This document shows, in pieces, positions 11,061-22,239 of a stretch of 64,000 nt of DNA. The position numbers and the translations under genes are program-made. Every line of letters starts with the position of its first letter. Position 1 is the stretch's first letter. The stretch covers positions 4,596,001-4,660,000 of the forward strand of contig NC_049564.1 of assembly GCF_013368755.1 (NCBI RefSeq). The letters run 5' to 3'. Under the pieces are notes generated by a model, which was not told where the DNA came from, searched no databases, and saw only the letters and a program-made list of their open reading frames with translations. The stretch is from Talaromyces rugulosus. Lineage: Eukaryota > Ascomycota > Eurotiomycetes > Eurotiales > Trichocomaceae.

Positions 11061-12239
11061 CTAAACGGCCTTTTTCGACTCCTCCTTAAAAGACGACCCA
11101 GCCCGCTGAATAGCCTCTTTCAAACTCACGAGGGGCCGGTATCCCAGCGCCTTCTTGGCTTTATCAATCCGGTATGTTCTCGTCATACAGCTGTACCGAA
11201 TGCCAACAACGTTCATCCGGGCCTTTTTGCGCCCAAACGAGGTCGCCCACACCACCCATTCCGCGATAGTAGCCATGATGAGGCCCACGAGCTTTGGAAT
11301 GACTTTGATTTCTTCTGGTTTGGTCGGGTGGCCTGCTGCTGTGCCAATGGCTCGCGCAAAATCCCAGAACGGGATGTGTTCGTCATTTGTAATCAAGAAT
11401 CCCTGTCCAGCAACACGCAAATCCTCCGAAGGCGGTGGTGTAACCTGACTTTGCAGGAGACGTTCAGCAGCTAGGATATGTGCATAAACAACATTCTCAT
11501 TGAACGTAAAGTCAAACAGATTCTTTCCGTCTCCGATTGTGAAACGCAGTTTGCCGGCTGCGGCGTTTTCAACCATTGATTTGGTTGGACCCTCATCGCC
11601 CTCGCCGAAGATGCCCGAGGGGCGGATGCAGGTAGTGAGCATGCTGCCTGGCGTGGTGCCATTGTTATCAAGCACGAGCTGGTCGGCAACCGCCTTGCTG
11701 TGCGAGTAGACTTCTTTCTGTTCAGGAATGTAAACAAGAGGAAGAGATTCGTCGGCCTCGATCAGATCGCTGACTGCATCATGAACTACGGAGGCACTTG
11801 ACGTGTACACAAAGGCTTTTGTGCCTGCTTCCTATTGACGTATGAGCATTATTTTCGACAAAAATTATTTTTTTTATTTATATAAAATAGAGGCCAAACT
11901 CACCTTGGCAGATTCTACAAGATTGCGGGTACCCTCAACGTTAACTCTCAAGTAAAGGTCAAGATCTAGGAGGGTCGGAAGAGGCGAGGCTGTGTGGATG
12001 ATAACCTGAGGCTGGACCTTGGCGAGGGCAGCATCGACCTGGTCCCTGGCTGTGATATCAACTTCATGATACTCGACCGAAGCGATGCGATGCTCTGGTG
12101 GCGGCGATCTCAAATCAAAGACAGAAACTTTGACTGGCGGCGGCTCGAGCGCGAGCAGCTGCTTGACGGTTTGACGACCCAGAGAGCCGACGCCGCCGAC
12201 GACAAGAGCCGACGTGATGGATGACGGGCCGGTTGACAT
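11061..12239 (-). CDS. ERG26-like 3beta-hydroxysteroid dehydrogenase / C4-decarboxylase
   Basis: Two exons (12239-11904, 11831-11061) give 368 residues. It is an extended SDR of the 3beta-HSD/isomerase family, which includes sterol-4alpha-carboxylate 3-dehydrogenase (ERG26). That enzyme uses NAD to oxidise the 3-hydroxyl with loss of the C-4 carboxylate. Seen: nucleotide-binding ALVVGGVGSLGRQTV, IIHTASP, the Ser of YTSSAS, the catalytic YSHSK (YxxxK), CIRPSGIFG, and a hydrophobic segment near IPKLVGLIMATIAEW. The Rossmann motif reads GGVGSLG where housekeeping ERG26 proteins usually have GGxGFLG, so this may be a diverged paralogue. It faces the ERG28-like gene across a shared promoter region. 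In helvolic acid biosynthesis an SDR and a P450 together remove a C-4 methyl; a comparable role is inferred here. Confidence 0.88.
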
Positions 12240-12855
12240 GATGATATTGAGTTTTGCCTTCAGATGTGTATGATATGAGAACGGGGATAGTGGTAGAGCT
12301 CCGCGAAGGAAGGAAATAATAATATCAAAAGGGGCGGGAAAGCTGGAGACGGCTGGAGCTGGGCGATCTCCGCGCTAGGCCTAATCAGGCGAGTAGCTCG
12401 GTCTCGGGATTCCGGGAGCCTAAATTTAGAGTTGTGCACGGAACAAAGAAAAGGCTTTGGGTGGGGTGGGTTTCGTGGGGGCGGTTTTGAATTTGTACGT
12501 TATGGATCCACTTGTGACAGTACACTAGCGGTAATAATTCTATATCCACCGCGCACGAGTCGTTGGGTGGGAAGCGATATTCATTATTACCTCCACCAAC
12601 TATTAAAAGCAACGGATGCCAGGATGTCTACATACTCGGCTGGACTCGGTCAACCCTGCAGGCGCTGCCAGGCAGACAGAAATAAATTAAACCGTGATTA
12701 ACCCACGGGGGATAATATATTTAGAGCAACAACTGCAACCGACCCGCGCTCCGCTCTTTCCGGCCCCATAACCACCAACTGCCAACGTTGCTACAATTGT
12801 CAATTATACTTTCCAGTATCCAGCCTTTCCGCTCGCTCTATCTACCAGTGCAACC
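12240..12855. promoter_or_regulatory. Divergent promoter between ERG26-like and ERG28-like genes
   Basis: 616 bp separate the start codons of two genes whose ancestral products act in the same C-4 demethylation complex. A head-to-head layout could allow co-regulation. The region has a GC-rich half (12400-12500) with GGGTGGGG-type stretches. No sterol-regulatory element was confidently identified. Confidence 0.5.
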
Positions 12856-13336
12856 ATGGCCTCGAAATGGCTGCCCGCGCACGACGGCTTGCTGCCGTAC
12901 TGGCTCCTCCTCGTAAGTTCTGGCTGATCAGTCAGTCACATCGCGCTATAACTTACGAAACCCCTCCACCGCCTTCCAGACCTCTGCCGCCTCTATCTTC
13001 AACACAGTCGGATGCTACGTCTCCACTGATATCGCGCGCCGCACGTACCAGGGCCCAGTCGCCTCGACAGAAGTGACAGGCTTGAGCGGGCGTCTGTTTG
13101 GCACCTGGACCCTGCTGGCCACCGTGATCCGCAGCTATGCCGCCTACCGTATCGCTAGTGGCGACATTTACACCATGGCCTTTTGGACCTATGCCATTGC
13201 GCTTGGCCATTTCAGTACCGAGTGGCTCGCGTATGGCACGGCGAGTATGCGCAAGGGCCTGGCTGTGCCTTTTACCGTGGCCTTTTCCACCACCGTATGG
13301 ATGTGGTCTCAGTGGGATTTTTATGTCAAGGCTTGA
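12856..13336 (+). CDS. ERG28-like sterol C4-demethylation scaffold protein
   Basis: Two exons (12856-12912, 12980-13336) give 137 residues, the usual size for ERG28. ERG28 is a small ER membrane protein that tethers ERG25, ERG26 and ERG27, and also contacts other sterol enzymes. Seen: LPAHDGLLPYWLLL, RRTYQGP, LSGRLFGTWTLLATVIRSYA, FWTYAIALGHFSTEWL and WMWSQWDFYVK, with about four hydrophobic segments. The sequence is well conserved, so either this is the single housekeeping ERG28 or a recent paralogue. Its neighbours (a lanosterol-type cyclase, an ERG26-like enzyme and P450s) make a pathway-dedicated scaffold a serious alternative. Confidence 0.92.
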
Positions 13337-13427
13337 GCTGTTCTACGTGTGCATCTCACATGCGATGTAAAATTATACTTCAGATGTCATGTTCAAATCG
13401 TATAGAATTTGTCAAGCAGTAATTGCA

Positions 13428-15219
13428 TTAAGCGTTCTTCCTTAGAGAAAGTTTTACTGGCAGATCAGTGCCTTCAACTGGGCCCATAACCCCGAGACAG
13501 GGTTTCATCTCCTCCAAAGCTGGGAACCCTGTAGCTGACCCTGCTAACGTAATATCATAACGATATAGCACAAGAGCAACAAATGCCACAACCTCTTGTC
13601 GCGCAATAAAACGACCAGGGCAGTAAGTAGAGCCCCCGCCAAAAGGCCGGTAGCTCGGATTTCGGTTGAGAGATTTATTGCTCAGAAACCGGTCCGGATT
13701 AAACACGCGCACATCATCGCCAAAAGCGTCTTGATTCAAGTGCAGTTGTCGGTATGGAATTAGAACGTTGGTTCCCTCGCGGAGCTTGAGCCCTCTGATC
13801 CGTACTTCGGCATCGACTCGCCGGATCGAACTTGACGAGTTGGTGAGGCGCATAACCTCGTCAAAAACAGCATTGAGATTGGGACTGCGTTCAATGAGAT
13901 GTGTCATGTCTACATCATCTCTTCCTTCGCAGGCTGCTCGAGTCTCTTCGCGGATAGCATGCAAGAATTTGGGGTGGTAAAGAATGTATGAAAAAACCCA
14001 GAAGCACATTTTGTAAGTATTCGAGTTCACCCTATTTTATTCTCATTAGAAAAATTCCTCTCAAATAATAGAGAGAGAGAGAGAGTTTCGTACGCCCAGT
14101 AGACCATCACCATTAACAGGGCAATATCTTCTGTATTGATTCCCAATGACCTCTGTTCGGCCTCCAATGTCTTCACAAACCAGGCTTCCCCTGGTCTCTT
14201 GTCGCTTGGTAGTTTAAAGTACTTAGTCAATGCCTCGGTAGTAGCGTCTTTGGCGTTATACATTTTCTTTGCTAGAGCACGTGGGTATTTATACACCAAC
14301 ATCCAACTATTGTCATCAAATGCGAAAAAATGGCGAAACAAATCTGGTTGGATCTCGAGAAGGGTATCTCCGAAAAACGCTCTCGTGGCAGCCTCCAAGA
14401 GTACATCGCCGCACCAAGCCTTGAGGTTTACTTCTTTCGTCTGTCCATCGACCTCTTTGGAAACATAAGCTCCAGAAATATTCTCCCATTTAAGAGAGTT
14501 ATTAATGTATTGGAGAAATTTATCTCCAATATCAGTCATGTGCGGTCCAGGAAGTAGTTGCTGGTGGTGAAAGTCTCGAGTGAGCTGGGCCAGGCACTTT
14601 TGGCTAGGATTCTCAACAGTAGAACTTTGATACCCTGCGCCACCACCCTGAGGAAGCAACCACATCTTCCCAACGGCGGATGGCGATGCCTCAAAGGCGA
14701 CCATAATGTCACGCACGAAGCCGTCAAATGTGAGTGCGACGGTATTCTTGTAGGCATCTGTTACATCTTGCGGCGATGTCAAAACATACATCTTCTGCCC
14801 CGCAATGGTCAGCGAGAATGGCTCTCGCGTATTTTTGAAATATTCCCTAATTTTACGTTATTAAAGCTTTTTTTTATTGGGCAGACGGATACACGCAGTC
14901 TCACCGGCCAGCCGTCAATGTTCCATGAGAGTCTTTAAAAAAGGATATCGCATGTCCGAGAACTGTAAATATCCTTAGCTCCAAGTTCCAGATGTCAGGA
15001 TTGCGCATAGTGGCGCGAGTCTTGCAGCAGCACAAAGACCTGTGAAATTGTACCTGGAATCCAGTTCGGGAATTCTCGTGGCTCATCAGGATATCGCCAA
15101 TCTTGAATCCGAAAGTAGACAAACCGCCATAGCAAGGCTGGGATGAATGCGCAAAGCAGGGCGCCTAGATATATTGAAACGGATGAATCCAGCAGCAGGG
15201 AAACCCCGTCGAGAATCAT
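13428..15219 (-). CDS. Cytochrome P450 (P450-B), CYP7/CYP8-like
   Basis: Four exons (15219-15054, 14962-14905, 14846-14094, 14031-13428) give 526 residues, beginning with a membrane anchor (IYLGALLCAFIPALLW). The proline-rich hinge is IPVLGHAISFFKDSHG. The heme loop is YRPFGGGSTYCPGRFIAR, the GGGxxxCPGR pattern of the CYP7/CYP8 (sterol 7alpha- and 12alpha-hydroxylase, prostacyclin synthase) clan. The I-helix reads VYWAVNSNTYKMCFW, with Asn in place of the usual acid-alcohol pair, as in that clan. The K-helix ExxR is DEVMRL at its expected place, with the motif's Glu and Arg present. Relatives act on sterols and fatty acids, which fits a triterpene substrate. It ends 92 bp from the ERG28-like gene, tail to tail. 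Confidence 0.92.
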
Positions 15220-15498
15220 CTTTTACCGAATCGCCTGCTAGGCGAAAGGAGAAGATAATAAAAATGCAGTGAGAAGAACCAAGGGTTGAGGAGTGACAAA
15301 CTGACAACTGACAAGTGAGAGAAGGTGAGAAGGACCTGTGTAATTTATAGCCGCTTATGTAACGGTAGGCTGAACCACGCGCTGTATCGCAGGTAATCCT
15401 TACCCAATCGGGCCAATTACATGCTGCATGCTTGATTTTAGACATCACTATTGCTAGCCGCTTTTTGTCTATATTTATAACTTAGCACCCATCTATCT

Positions 15499-16738
15499 CT
15501 AGCTAAATATCTGTATAGGCGCTAATCGCGGATCGAGAATTCCAACTTGCCGCATATTCTCAACGTACGGCGGCAAGGTGACTGTAAACCAAACCAGAAC
15601 AAAAATATACTCCAGAATCATTTCAAAATTATCCAATCTCCACCATTTCAGGTCCTTCCCATAGTTCATCTTCCCACCATCCATATGGTTCTTCCGCCAA
15701 TCGAGGCCTCCTCTGATAGACCTCCAGAGGCTCATGATGAGGTCTTCTACAAGGACGCCGCAAAACTGATAGAAGAAAAACCTTAGAGACCCCGTCTTGT
15801 CAACCCAAGAACCGGCGGAACTTGCCATGTAGCCTCCGACAGCATGCGTGAGGCCTCCAATGGCGAAGCCGATTGCAAGTTTTCCATATGCGCTGATAAA
15901 TCCTCCCTGGCGCGACCCGAGCAATACTCTACACACGTAGTCGCCTACACTGGTGATCTGGCGTCTAACAGCCTGGTGAAAAGTGCGACCCCAGAAACAT
16001 CGGATCGATGCCATGGCGCCAACCGGTCCCATAACATAAGGATAAGAGGATGATTTACCAATCCCCAGAGCAACCAAAATTGTGGCCGGGATGGTGTGAA
16101 CCAGCCAAAGATGCAGGTAAATGCTTACCGCATATGACCATGCTGGGATAATGGCAGCAGAGCTGAATGGATGACTAGTCGGTATTGACTGAGATGTCGA
16201 GTTGGGAATGTAATTACCCAGAAAATCAAGAGCTAGATAGTACAAAACAATGCGTGGCACTCGAGAGCGGAGATAGGAACTAAAGCTTTGTGAGAAACCG
16301 AAATAAATGCCTGACCCATGGTCATAAGACGAACCTGCGAGACTCGGTATCCACGTAGCAAACGTAGGGGTTCTCCCAATTCCAGCCCACGCCTCGGGGG
16401 GTATGGATCAATTCGCTCGCCCACCCAAGTTTCTTCCAAAAGCTTAACGTCGCTGGATCGGCATCCAAAGCATCGTTGCGCCGGAATACCGCTTCAGCTC
16501 GGTTTAAGACAAACATGTCGAGGGCCTTGAGCAATTGGGGCGTGATAGCTAACCCCAGAGACCAGTCACCGGATGGAGTACCAGTGGTAGAAGTGATGAT
16601 GTTGAAATACAGTAAGCTTAAGACTAGGAAGAATCCGAGTCTCGTAGGCTGGCTAAGAGAGAGCGCCAGCGGAATACTCAAAAGAAGCTCGAAGGCGACA
16701 AACGCCGCCAGAGGAAACGGCTGGCGTTCGCCCTCCAT
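15499..16738 (-). CDS. Membrane-bound O-acyltransferase, wax-synthase-like
   Basis: Two exons (16738-16335, 16279-15499) give 394 residues with many hydrophobic helices. It belongs to the wax-synthase-like MBOAT branch (PF13813 type), used in fungal terpenoid and meroterpenoid pathways to acetylate hydroxyls. Family landmarks are CFWGRTFHQ (about residues 229-237) and the putative catalytic His280 in GGLTHAVGG, followed by RFFFYQFCG. It is co-oriented with both flanking P450s. Acyl donor and acceptor cannot be read from the sequence; acylation of an oxidised triterpene is inferred from context. Confidence 0.88.
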
Positions 16739-17182
16739 GTTTGTTTGTGTGTCTGTCGTGATCAGAGCGAGACTGGGGAACAGAATAGGAAATAATCAAG
16801 CTTCAAGCCGCAATGCCACGGCGAAGTTTGAACACATCAGTATCCGCTAACTAACACAAAACCCACCTAGAAGGTTACGCTTTGACGCTAGTAATTAATT
16901 ACGAACAAGATAAAATACCGTACTGGTACTATACCGGCTTTGTCCAGCCCCCACGCTTAGCCCTGTCAGCTGAAAATGTCAATTACATGCGCCGGACCAT
17001 TTCCAGTGTGACCTCGGATCTTCGTCGCAGATTGGGCTAATTTTAACTCTGGATTATGGTTTCGTACTACGCCTGGGCGTGTTGATCATTGCACTATGTA
17101 CAAAAATGTTGTAATAACTAATAAATATGTGTATAAATATAGAACTCTATTTCTAGGTCACTGACACCTCATGGCTCATGGC
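16739..17182. other. Intergenic, acyltransferase promoter side
   Basis: A 444-bp spacer between two minus-strand genes. It includes a short tandem duplication ATGGCTCATGGCTCATG at about 17171-17187, which runs into the P450-C stop codon. No gene seen. Confidence 0.4.
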
Positions 17183-19180
17183 TCATGCACGTGTTTTTTG
17201 CCGCTCATGCACTCTTAGCTCTATCGTTGACTTGGGTATAATCGCTGATCTCCACCAAAACATCCGGTCTTCCGGATTCGTAGCTTGGTCTATATCAATG
17301 TCGTACTGTTCAATCACACTGGCCACCATCATCTTCAGTATTCCCACAGCGTAGAATCTTCCAGGGCTAGCAAAGCAAAGTTAGCAAACACCCAACAGTT
17401 GTATATCCGGGGGCCGGATTTTTTCCGGATTTGAACATACCACGCGCGCTTTCCTAGCCCCCAAAATGGAAACCTTGCGTCGAGATCGGTTAGAGCGCTA
17501 CCCTGTTTGATAAACCGATGCCCATCAAACCGCTCTGGATTCTCGTAATAGGCGGCATCTCTCTGAATGGCGCGTTGGGGCACACACACCCAAGACCCCT
17601 TGGGTACAACCGTGCCATCACTAAATATAAATGTCTTTAGTGCTTTTCGCCGAAGCGAGATGCTATCAGAAGGGCTGAGTCGTGTCGACTCCTTGAGGAA
17701 GCTGTCTAGCAGAGGAAGGTCATTGAGAGATGACAGCCAGCCATCAGGTGCGGATGCGAGTTCTTCCCGCAGAAGAGTGATGTATGAAGGGTTGTCAACC
17801 AGATCATAAAGTGCGTAAACAAATGCCTTGAAGAAAATAAGGTTAGCCATTTTATTGTTGTATGGATAAGTAACCGACTCACCATTGAAAGTTGATGCAC
17901 AGATCCAAACCACAACGCCAGCGTTTCTTGGACGACCTTTTTTGCATCCCATTTTTCTTTCGTAGGCGACGAATCTATAATCCATTGAAGACAATCGAGC
18001 TAGAATCAAGTTAAAACCATCCATATATCTCTTTGTGTAATTATTAGAGAGTTCACTCACTGGTCTTTCGCTGGGAAGGATGCCCTTTTCTCGTTGCCGG
18101 AGTCGTTCTTCGACTATGGGGAAAAGATACCGCAGCATGGTCTTTAATGCTTTCCCTTGTTTTGTAGCAATAGAAGTAACCACCCTTGATACGTGAGTTA
18201 AAGCTCTGATAATTTGGTTGACATGGACTTACGGAGCTAAGAACTCGGGAGTGAGTTGCAGAACCTCTCCGGTCACAAAAACCTCTTGCGGATAAGCCAG
18301 CGCAGCTTCGAGATACTCCGGATTTTCGGCTTTTCAAGCTTGTTAGTAAAAGCTCTTGTTGAAATCATTCCGGATTGTACTTACTAAGATCCTTGCCCAC
18401 AAATAGGTAGCTATTAATTCGCGCCACGAGTCTTTTGGCAACGTCAAACGTAGGTATCCGCGACCATTCTGATTAATTAGCCAAACTTTCTATAAATGCA
18501 TAAGGAGGGTAATATACCATCTGTTTTTGTATATCCTTGCAAAGTCTCCTTTGCAAATTCTCTTTGCATCATATTCTGTAGCTCGGGAAGCATCCGGGGC
18601 AGATTCGCGGTAAGGAGTGTCCGCAGGACTCGAAAATGCATACTGCCGTTCGCCGCCATTTCGTCATGCACGTCAAACTCGTACATAGTATATTTGGGCT
18701 TGAATAACTGTGATTGTTTTTTTGTCAATAAAGCGCAAGAAATGCGACAATTAAAAAAAAGAATGAAACATACATCTTTGGCAACTGCATGAAGAGAAAG
18801 TTGTGTCTCGGGAGCTTCCAGAAGCTCCTTGATATGATTATCCGACGACACAATCACCAAATCCTTGCCTTGCGTTTGTACCACGTATGGTGCATTTTTA
18901 CCCTGCAAGCTTATTTTAGCCCTTGTCCGACGTTTTTTAAACCCCTGTGGGGAATGCTCACATTTGCGTAACCATCGAGGATAATGCTGGGCCCGGATAC
19001 GAAAAACCTCAAAACGGCAACTAGGCTCTCGATTTTCGCGGATATTCCGGCTGGCCGGAAGGATTTCTTAATTTCTCCAGAAGATGATGTCGCGATTTTC
19101 CATGATTTGAAAACGACAAATGCGAGAATAAAACAGACGAAAAAAAAGCCTTGCAGGCTTGCGAGCAAGAGATACTCCAT
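17183..19180 (-). CDS. Cytochrome P450 (P450-C)
   Basis: Nine exons (19180-18962, 18902-18774, 18707-18518, 18468-18385, 18329-18233, 18184-18061, 17999-17883, 17826-17441, 17366-17183) give 509 residues. The start MEYLLLASLQGFFFVCFILA is an ER anchor. The I-helix region LALWFGSVHQLSM is the form common in ascomycete secondary-metabolite P450s and lacks a classical AGxDT. ExxR is ESTR, PERF is NPERF, and the heme loop PFWGLGKRACPGRFYA is interrupted by the last intron exactly at the ligand Cys449. It is intron-rich compared with the other two P450s, so the three are not recent duplicates. It closes the cluster on the right; the substrate is inferred to be a cluster intermediate. Confidence 0.9.
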
Positions 19181-20533
19181 CACTTGCGAGGTCAATAGTG
19201 ATAGCGAAGGACTTGAAATGTTGAATGGTGGCGACGCTCGGATCGACAAGTGGAAGGGGTGATTGTGTTCAAAGAGAGGTAGAAGGCTTTACCATAAACA
19301 GGTCTGCAACCCCTCTGGCAAGTGGGACTCTGTAGATATAACTTACATACCTCTCACGGCTTTTAATAGCATGATCTAATCTTTGCCGCGTCGTTTGCTA
19401 CCTAACAAATCTGCCTTGAGTTGGTCCTAATGCAGAAAACGTTCGAGGTCCGCGTGCACAGCTGCAAGCTGATTGACGTGAGCAGGGACCTCATGCAATT
19501 GCATTTCATCACAGGTAGCGTGATCAACCAGTAAGCTTACATGGCCCCATCTGACTAGACTAAGCGGAGATTATTTTTGTCGTCGGTCCTGATGCATCAT
19601 GCGTGAGGATTCGCAAGCAGGACCGCCTATGGATAACCAAGGCTGGGAACAAACGGGTCCGGGACGGCTGAATGGTAGTAACGGTGGCAAGCCACCGCCA
19701 GTAAGGACAGTAGCTGGATAACACACACAGTAGGGAGGGTAACACAGGCTTGTATGTGCTGAAGGACCCAGGAAAAACCGTGGCTCCAGAATTGTCACGC
19801 CAATACGAGGTACGTACAGAGTCCTTACTGCGAAGAACCGGAATAATCTTGGCGATACCATGGTGTGGGAGGCTGAGACCCAATAGAAGACACTTGGCTA
19901 CCATTTCCAAGCGCCATGGCTGCTTGGCACCCCAACCAGCCCATATAAAATCCAACAGATCGGCAGGCGCCTCGTGTTTTTGGTGGAGGGCTAAATCACA
20001 ATACGCATGGGCGTATTGTTACCGCGCTTGAATTTAGGTTGCACTAGCCCCCGGCGGGTCTCGCTAATCCGTGTCACTAATTGGCCTTTACAATACGGGC
20101 CCACATGTAAGTATGCGTAAGGCTGTGACGTGGTACCACCCGTACCGGCGGTTCTTCCCGTTGAGTTAAATTTGCTTTTTTGCAATTGGTTCCTGGTCCA
20201 TGCATGACTAAGTGCCGGGTCCCACCTTCGCTCCTCGTCTGAAGAAAGTTAGCATAGAAACTGTAAAGTCCGCGCTCTGTATTTCCATCGTCCGAGCTTG
20301 CAAGGCACTAACTTAGTACGCTGTACTACCAGCCTCCAGACCACGAGGACTGAGTCCCCGACTGTCGGTTCCAACGGCTGATAAGGTTAAGTAAGATAGC
20401 GATCGACCGTTCCCTCCACCGCTGATGTGCCGGGGTGGTCTCTTCTCTTCGAGTCTTCTTTTCATGATCTTGGAGAATCGCATCGCATCCGGTGTTGTCC
20501 GTCGCTGGAGGCATATCTCAGTCAACCGTCGCG
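19181..20533. other. 1.35-kb intergenic region, right border of the terpenoid cluster
   Basis: Divergent gap between P450-C and the rhodopsin-domain gene. Several open frames of 60-130 codons occur around 19560-20190 on both strands, but none shows a recognisable family, plausible splice structure or consistent codon pattern. It may hold promoter elements of P450-C and decayed sequence. Confidence 0.4.
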
Positions 20534-21764
20534 ATGTCGCACTTTGGCATTCCCGACAGCGTGCTGGCGCAGACCCCCGCCATGCAGCCACCTAACGGGA
20601 CAACGTCGAATTTCATTGACCCAGTATCGCGGGATACGGCCATCATCGCTTTGAACACCGTCTTTCTTGCCTTGATGGTCCCCGTGGTTGCTGTTCGCTT
20701 GTATGGAAAGGCTCATACCGCGCACAAAATCGGATGGGAGGACTGTAGGTGTTGCGCTGTGCTCTCTACTTACCGGATTCGCTGACATGGACTTTGTTTC
20801 TTCCTATAGATACTTGCGCAATCGCTGCGATCGCATCCATCGCTCACTCGGCTATAATGCTCAGTAACCTGCAGTTGGGCTATGGGAGACATCTGTGGGA
20901 TATCAGTGCCTTGACGCTCCTTTCTTTGTCGAATGTTCGGCGATTGACCGGCACGTCAATTATTTATCCCGTCGTGATCTTCTCTGTGAAAATATCCATC
21001 TTGCTCTTATATCATCGGATATTTGGCGTCCACCGGTCGGTGCGCGTGGCCGTCTGGGCCGGCGCTATATTCTTCACCCTCTTCTATATTGCCTATCTCG
21101 GTGTCCAGATTGCGTACATGGTGGAGTGTACCAGCGCAGCATCCCTGGAGAAAGCGCCGTGCACGAGCATCTACGGTGTCACCATCTTCCAAGGTGCATT
21201 GAACGTGGCCTCCGATATCTACGTCTTGTGTCTCCCACTGCCGTACCTTATCAAACTCCATGTCACGCGACGGCAGAGAATCGGCCTTCTTGTCATCTTC
21301 CTGGCTGGAACCGTCGCCTGCGCAGTATCGATCATCCGTCTTATAATTACCGCGATTACCTTAAACCGAGAAGACAAGTACTGGTATGGTTCGCTGTCAT
21401 CGGAGTTCACGTAAGTCTGATTTCCTCGTCTTCATTTTCCTTTCTCAACACACCGTGTGCCAACTTCAATTTCTATAGAATTGTCGAGATGAACCTGGCA
21501 ATCATTGCGGCCTGCATGCCATCGATACCGGGCTTCTTGGTGCGAGCCAGGATAATGGGGTCGCAATTCTTCCAGAGCCTGCGCTCTCGGATCTTCTCCT
21601 CACGGACACGGACACGGGGAGACAGTATGACCACCGCCAAGACAGGCTCCTCCTCCAAGGGCCATTATTCGAGCAACGACCCGGATGACTTTATCCCACT
21701 CAGAGAGAGCGCTCAAGGTGGCATTGTTAGGGTGGAACATGGTGGAAGTTTAAATCCGAGATAA
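20534..21764 (+). CDS. Fungal rhodopsin-domain integral membrane protein (CFEM/PTH11-like)
   Basis: Three exons (20534-20744, 20810-21410, 21479-21764) give 365 residues. It has the seven-helix fungal rhodopsin-like domain (PF20684 type): IIALNTVFLALMVPVVAVRLYGK, then a conserved IIYPVVIFSVKISILLLYHRIF, a disulfide-type loop with two cysteines (MVECTS..KAPCTS), LPLPYLIKLH, and the C-terminal NLAIIAACMPSI preceding a Ser/Thr/Arg-rich cytosolic tail. No CFEM domain precedes it. Members are thought to be GPCR-like sensors or unknown membrane proteins, and many lie beside secondary-metabolite genes. It is 475 bp upstream of the FAD oxidase, same strand. Confidence 0.88.
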
Positions 21765-22239
21765 TATGGGATCAATCGTAGCAGTCAGCAGGCTAGCAGT
21801 TTTAGCAGTCAAGTTAGTGCGGAAGGATCAAAAACGACCAAGGCGTCGTCAGAAACGAAAATATGTAACGCCCATTTCTCACGTTGTTATGCACTTTGAA
21901 TATTCTCTCCACTATTTTCCACATTTTCCACCGATGCCATTGGCCTTTTTCTCCCTTTCCAGAACCAACATCGAAGCCGCCCCAGCACTAAGAGGAACCG
22001 TTCGGGCTAGGCGCGCATTGCGCTCGATCCAGGGTTATATAACGATGTGAGCATGTCGCTGTTTGCCGATCGGACCAGGTCGATTTAATAATAAAAGATT
22101 CAAGTAGAGTGCAAACGGCAAGTTGCGGGCGGGAGTTTTCTTTGTTCGACAAGATTGCGCCACGTGACTCGGTCCTTCCCCCAGCGGGCCAACGCGCGTT
22201 TCCTCCTTTCCTTCCTCCACCTGCAAATTGGCTGCAGCA
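21765..22239. promoter_or_regulatory. Intergenic upstream of the FAD oxidase
   Basis: 475 bp between two co-directional genes. Contains a CACGTGAC box (about 22160) that could be a bHLH site. No gene seen. Confidence 0.3.

Noticed and set aside
19560..20031. Open frames of 90-130 codons on both strands in the cluster border
   Set aside because: They overlap each other, lack homology and splice structure, and have atypical composition.
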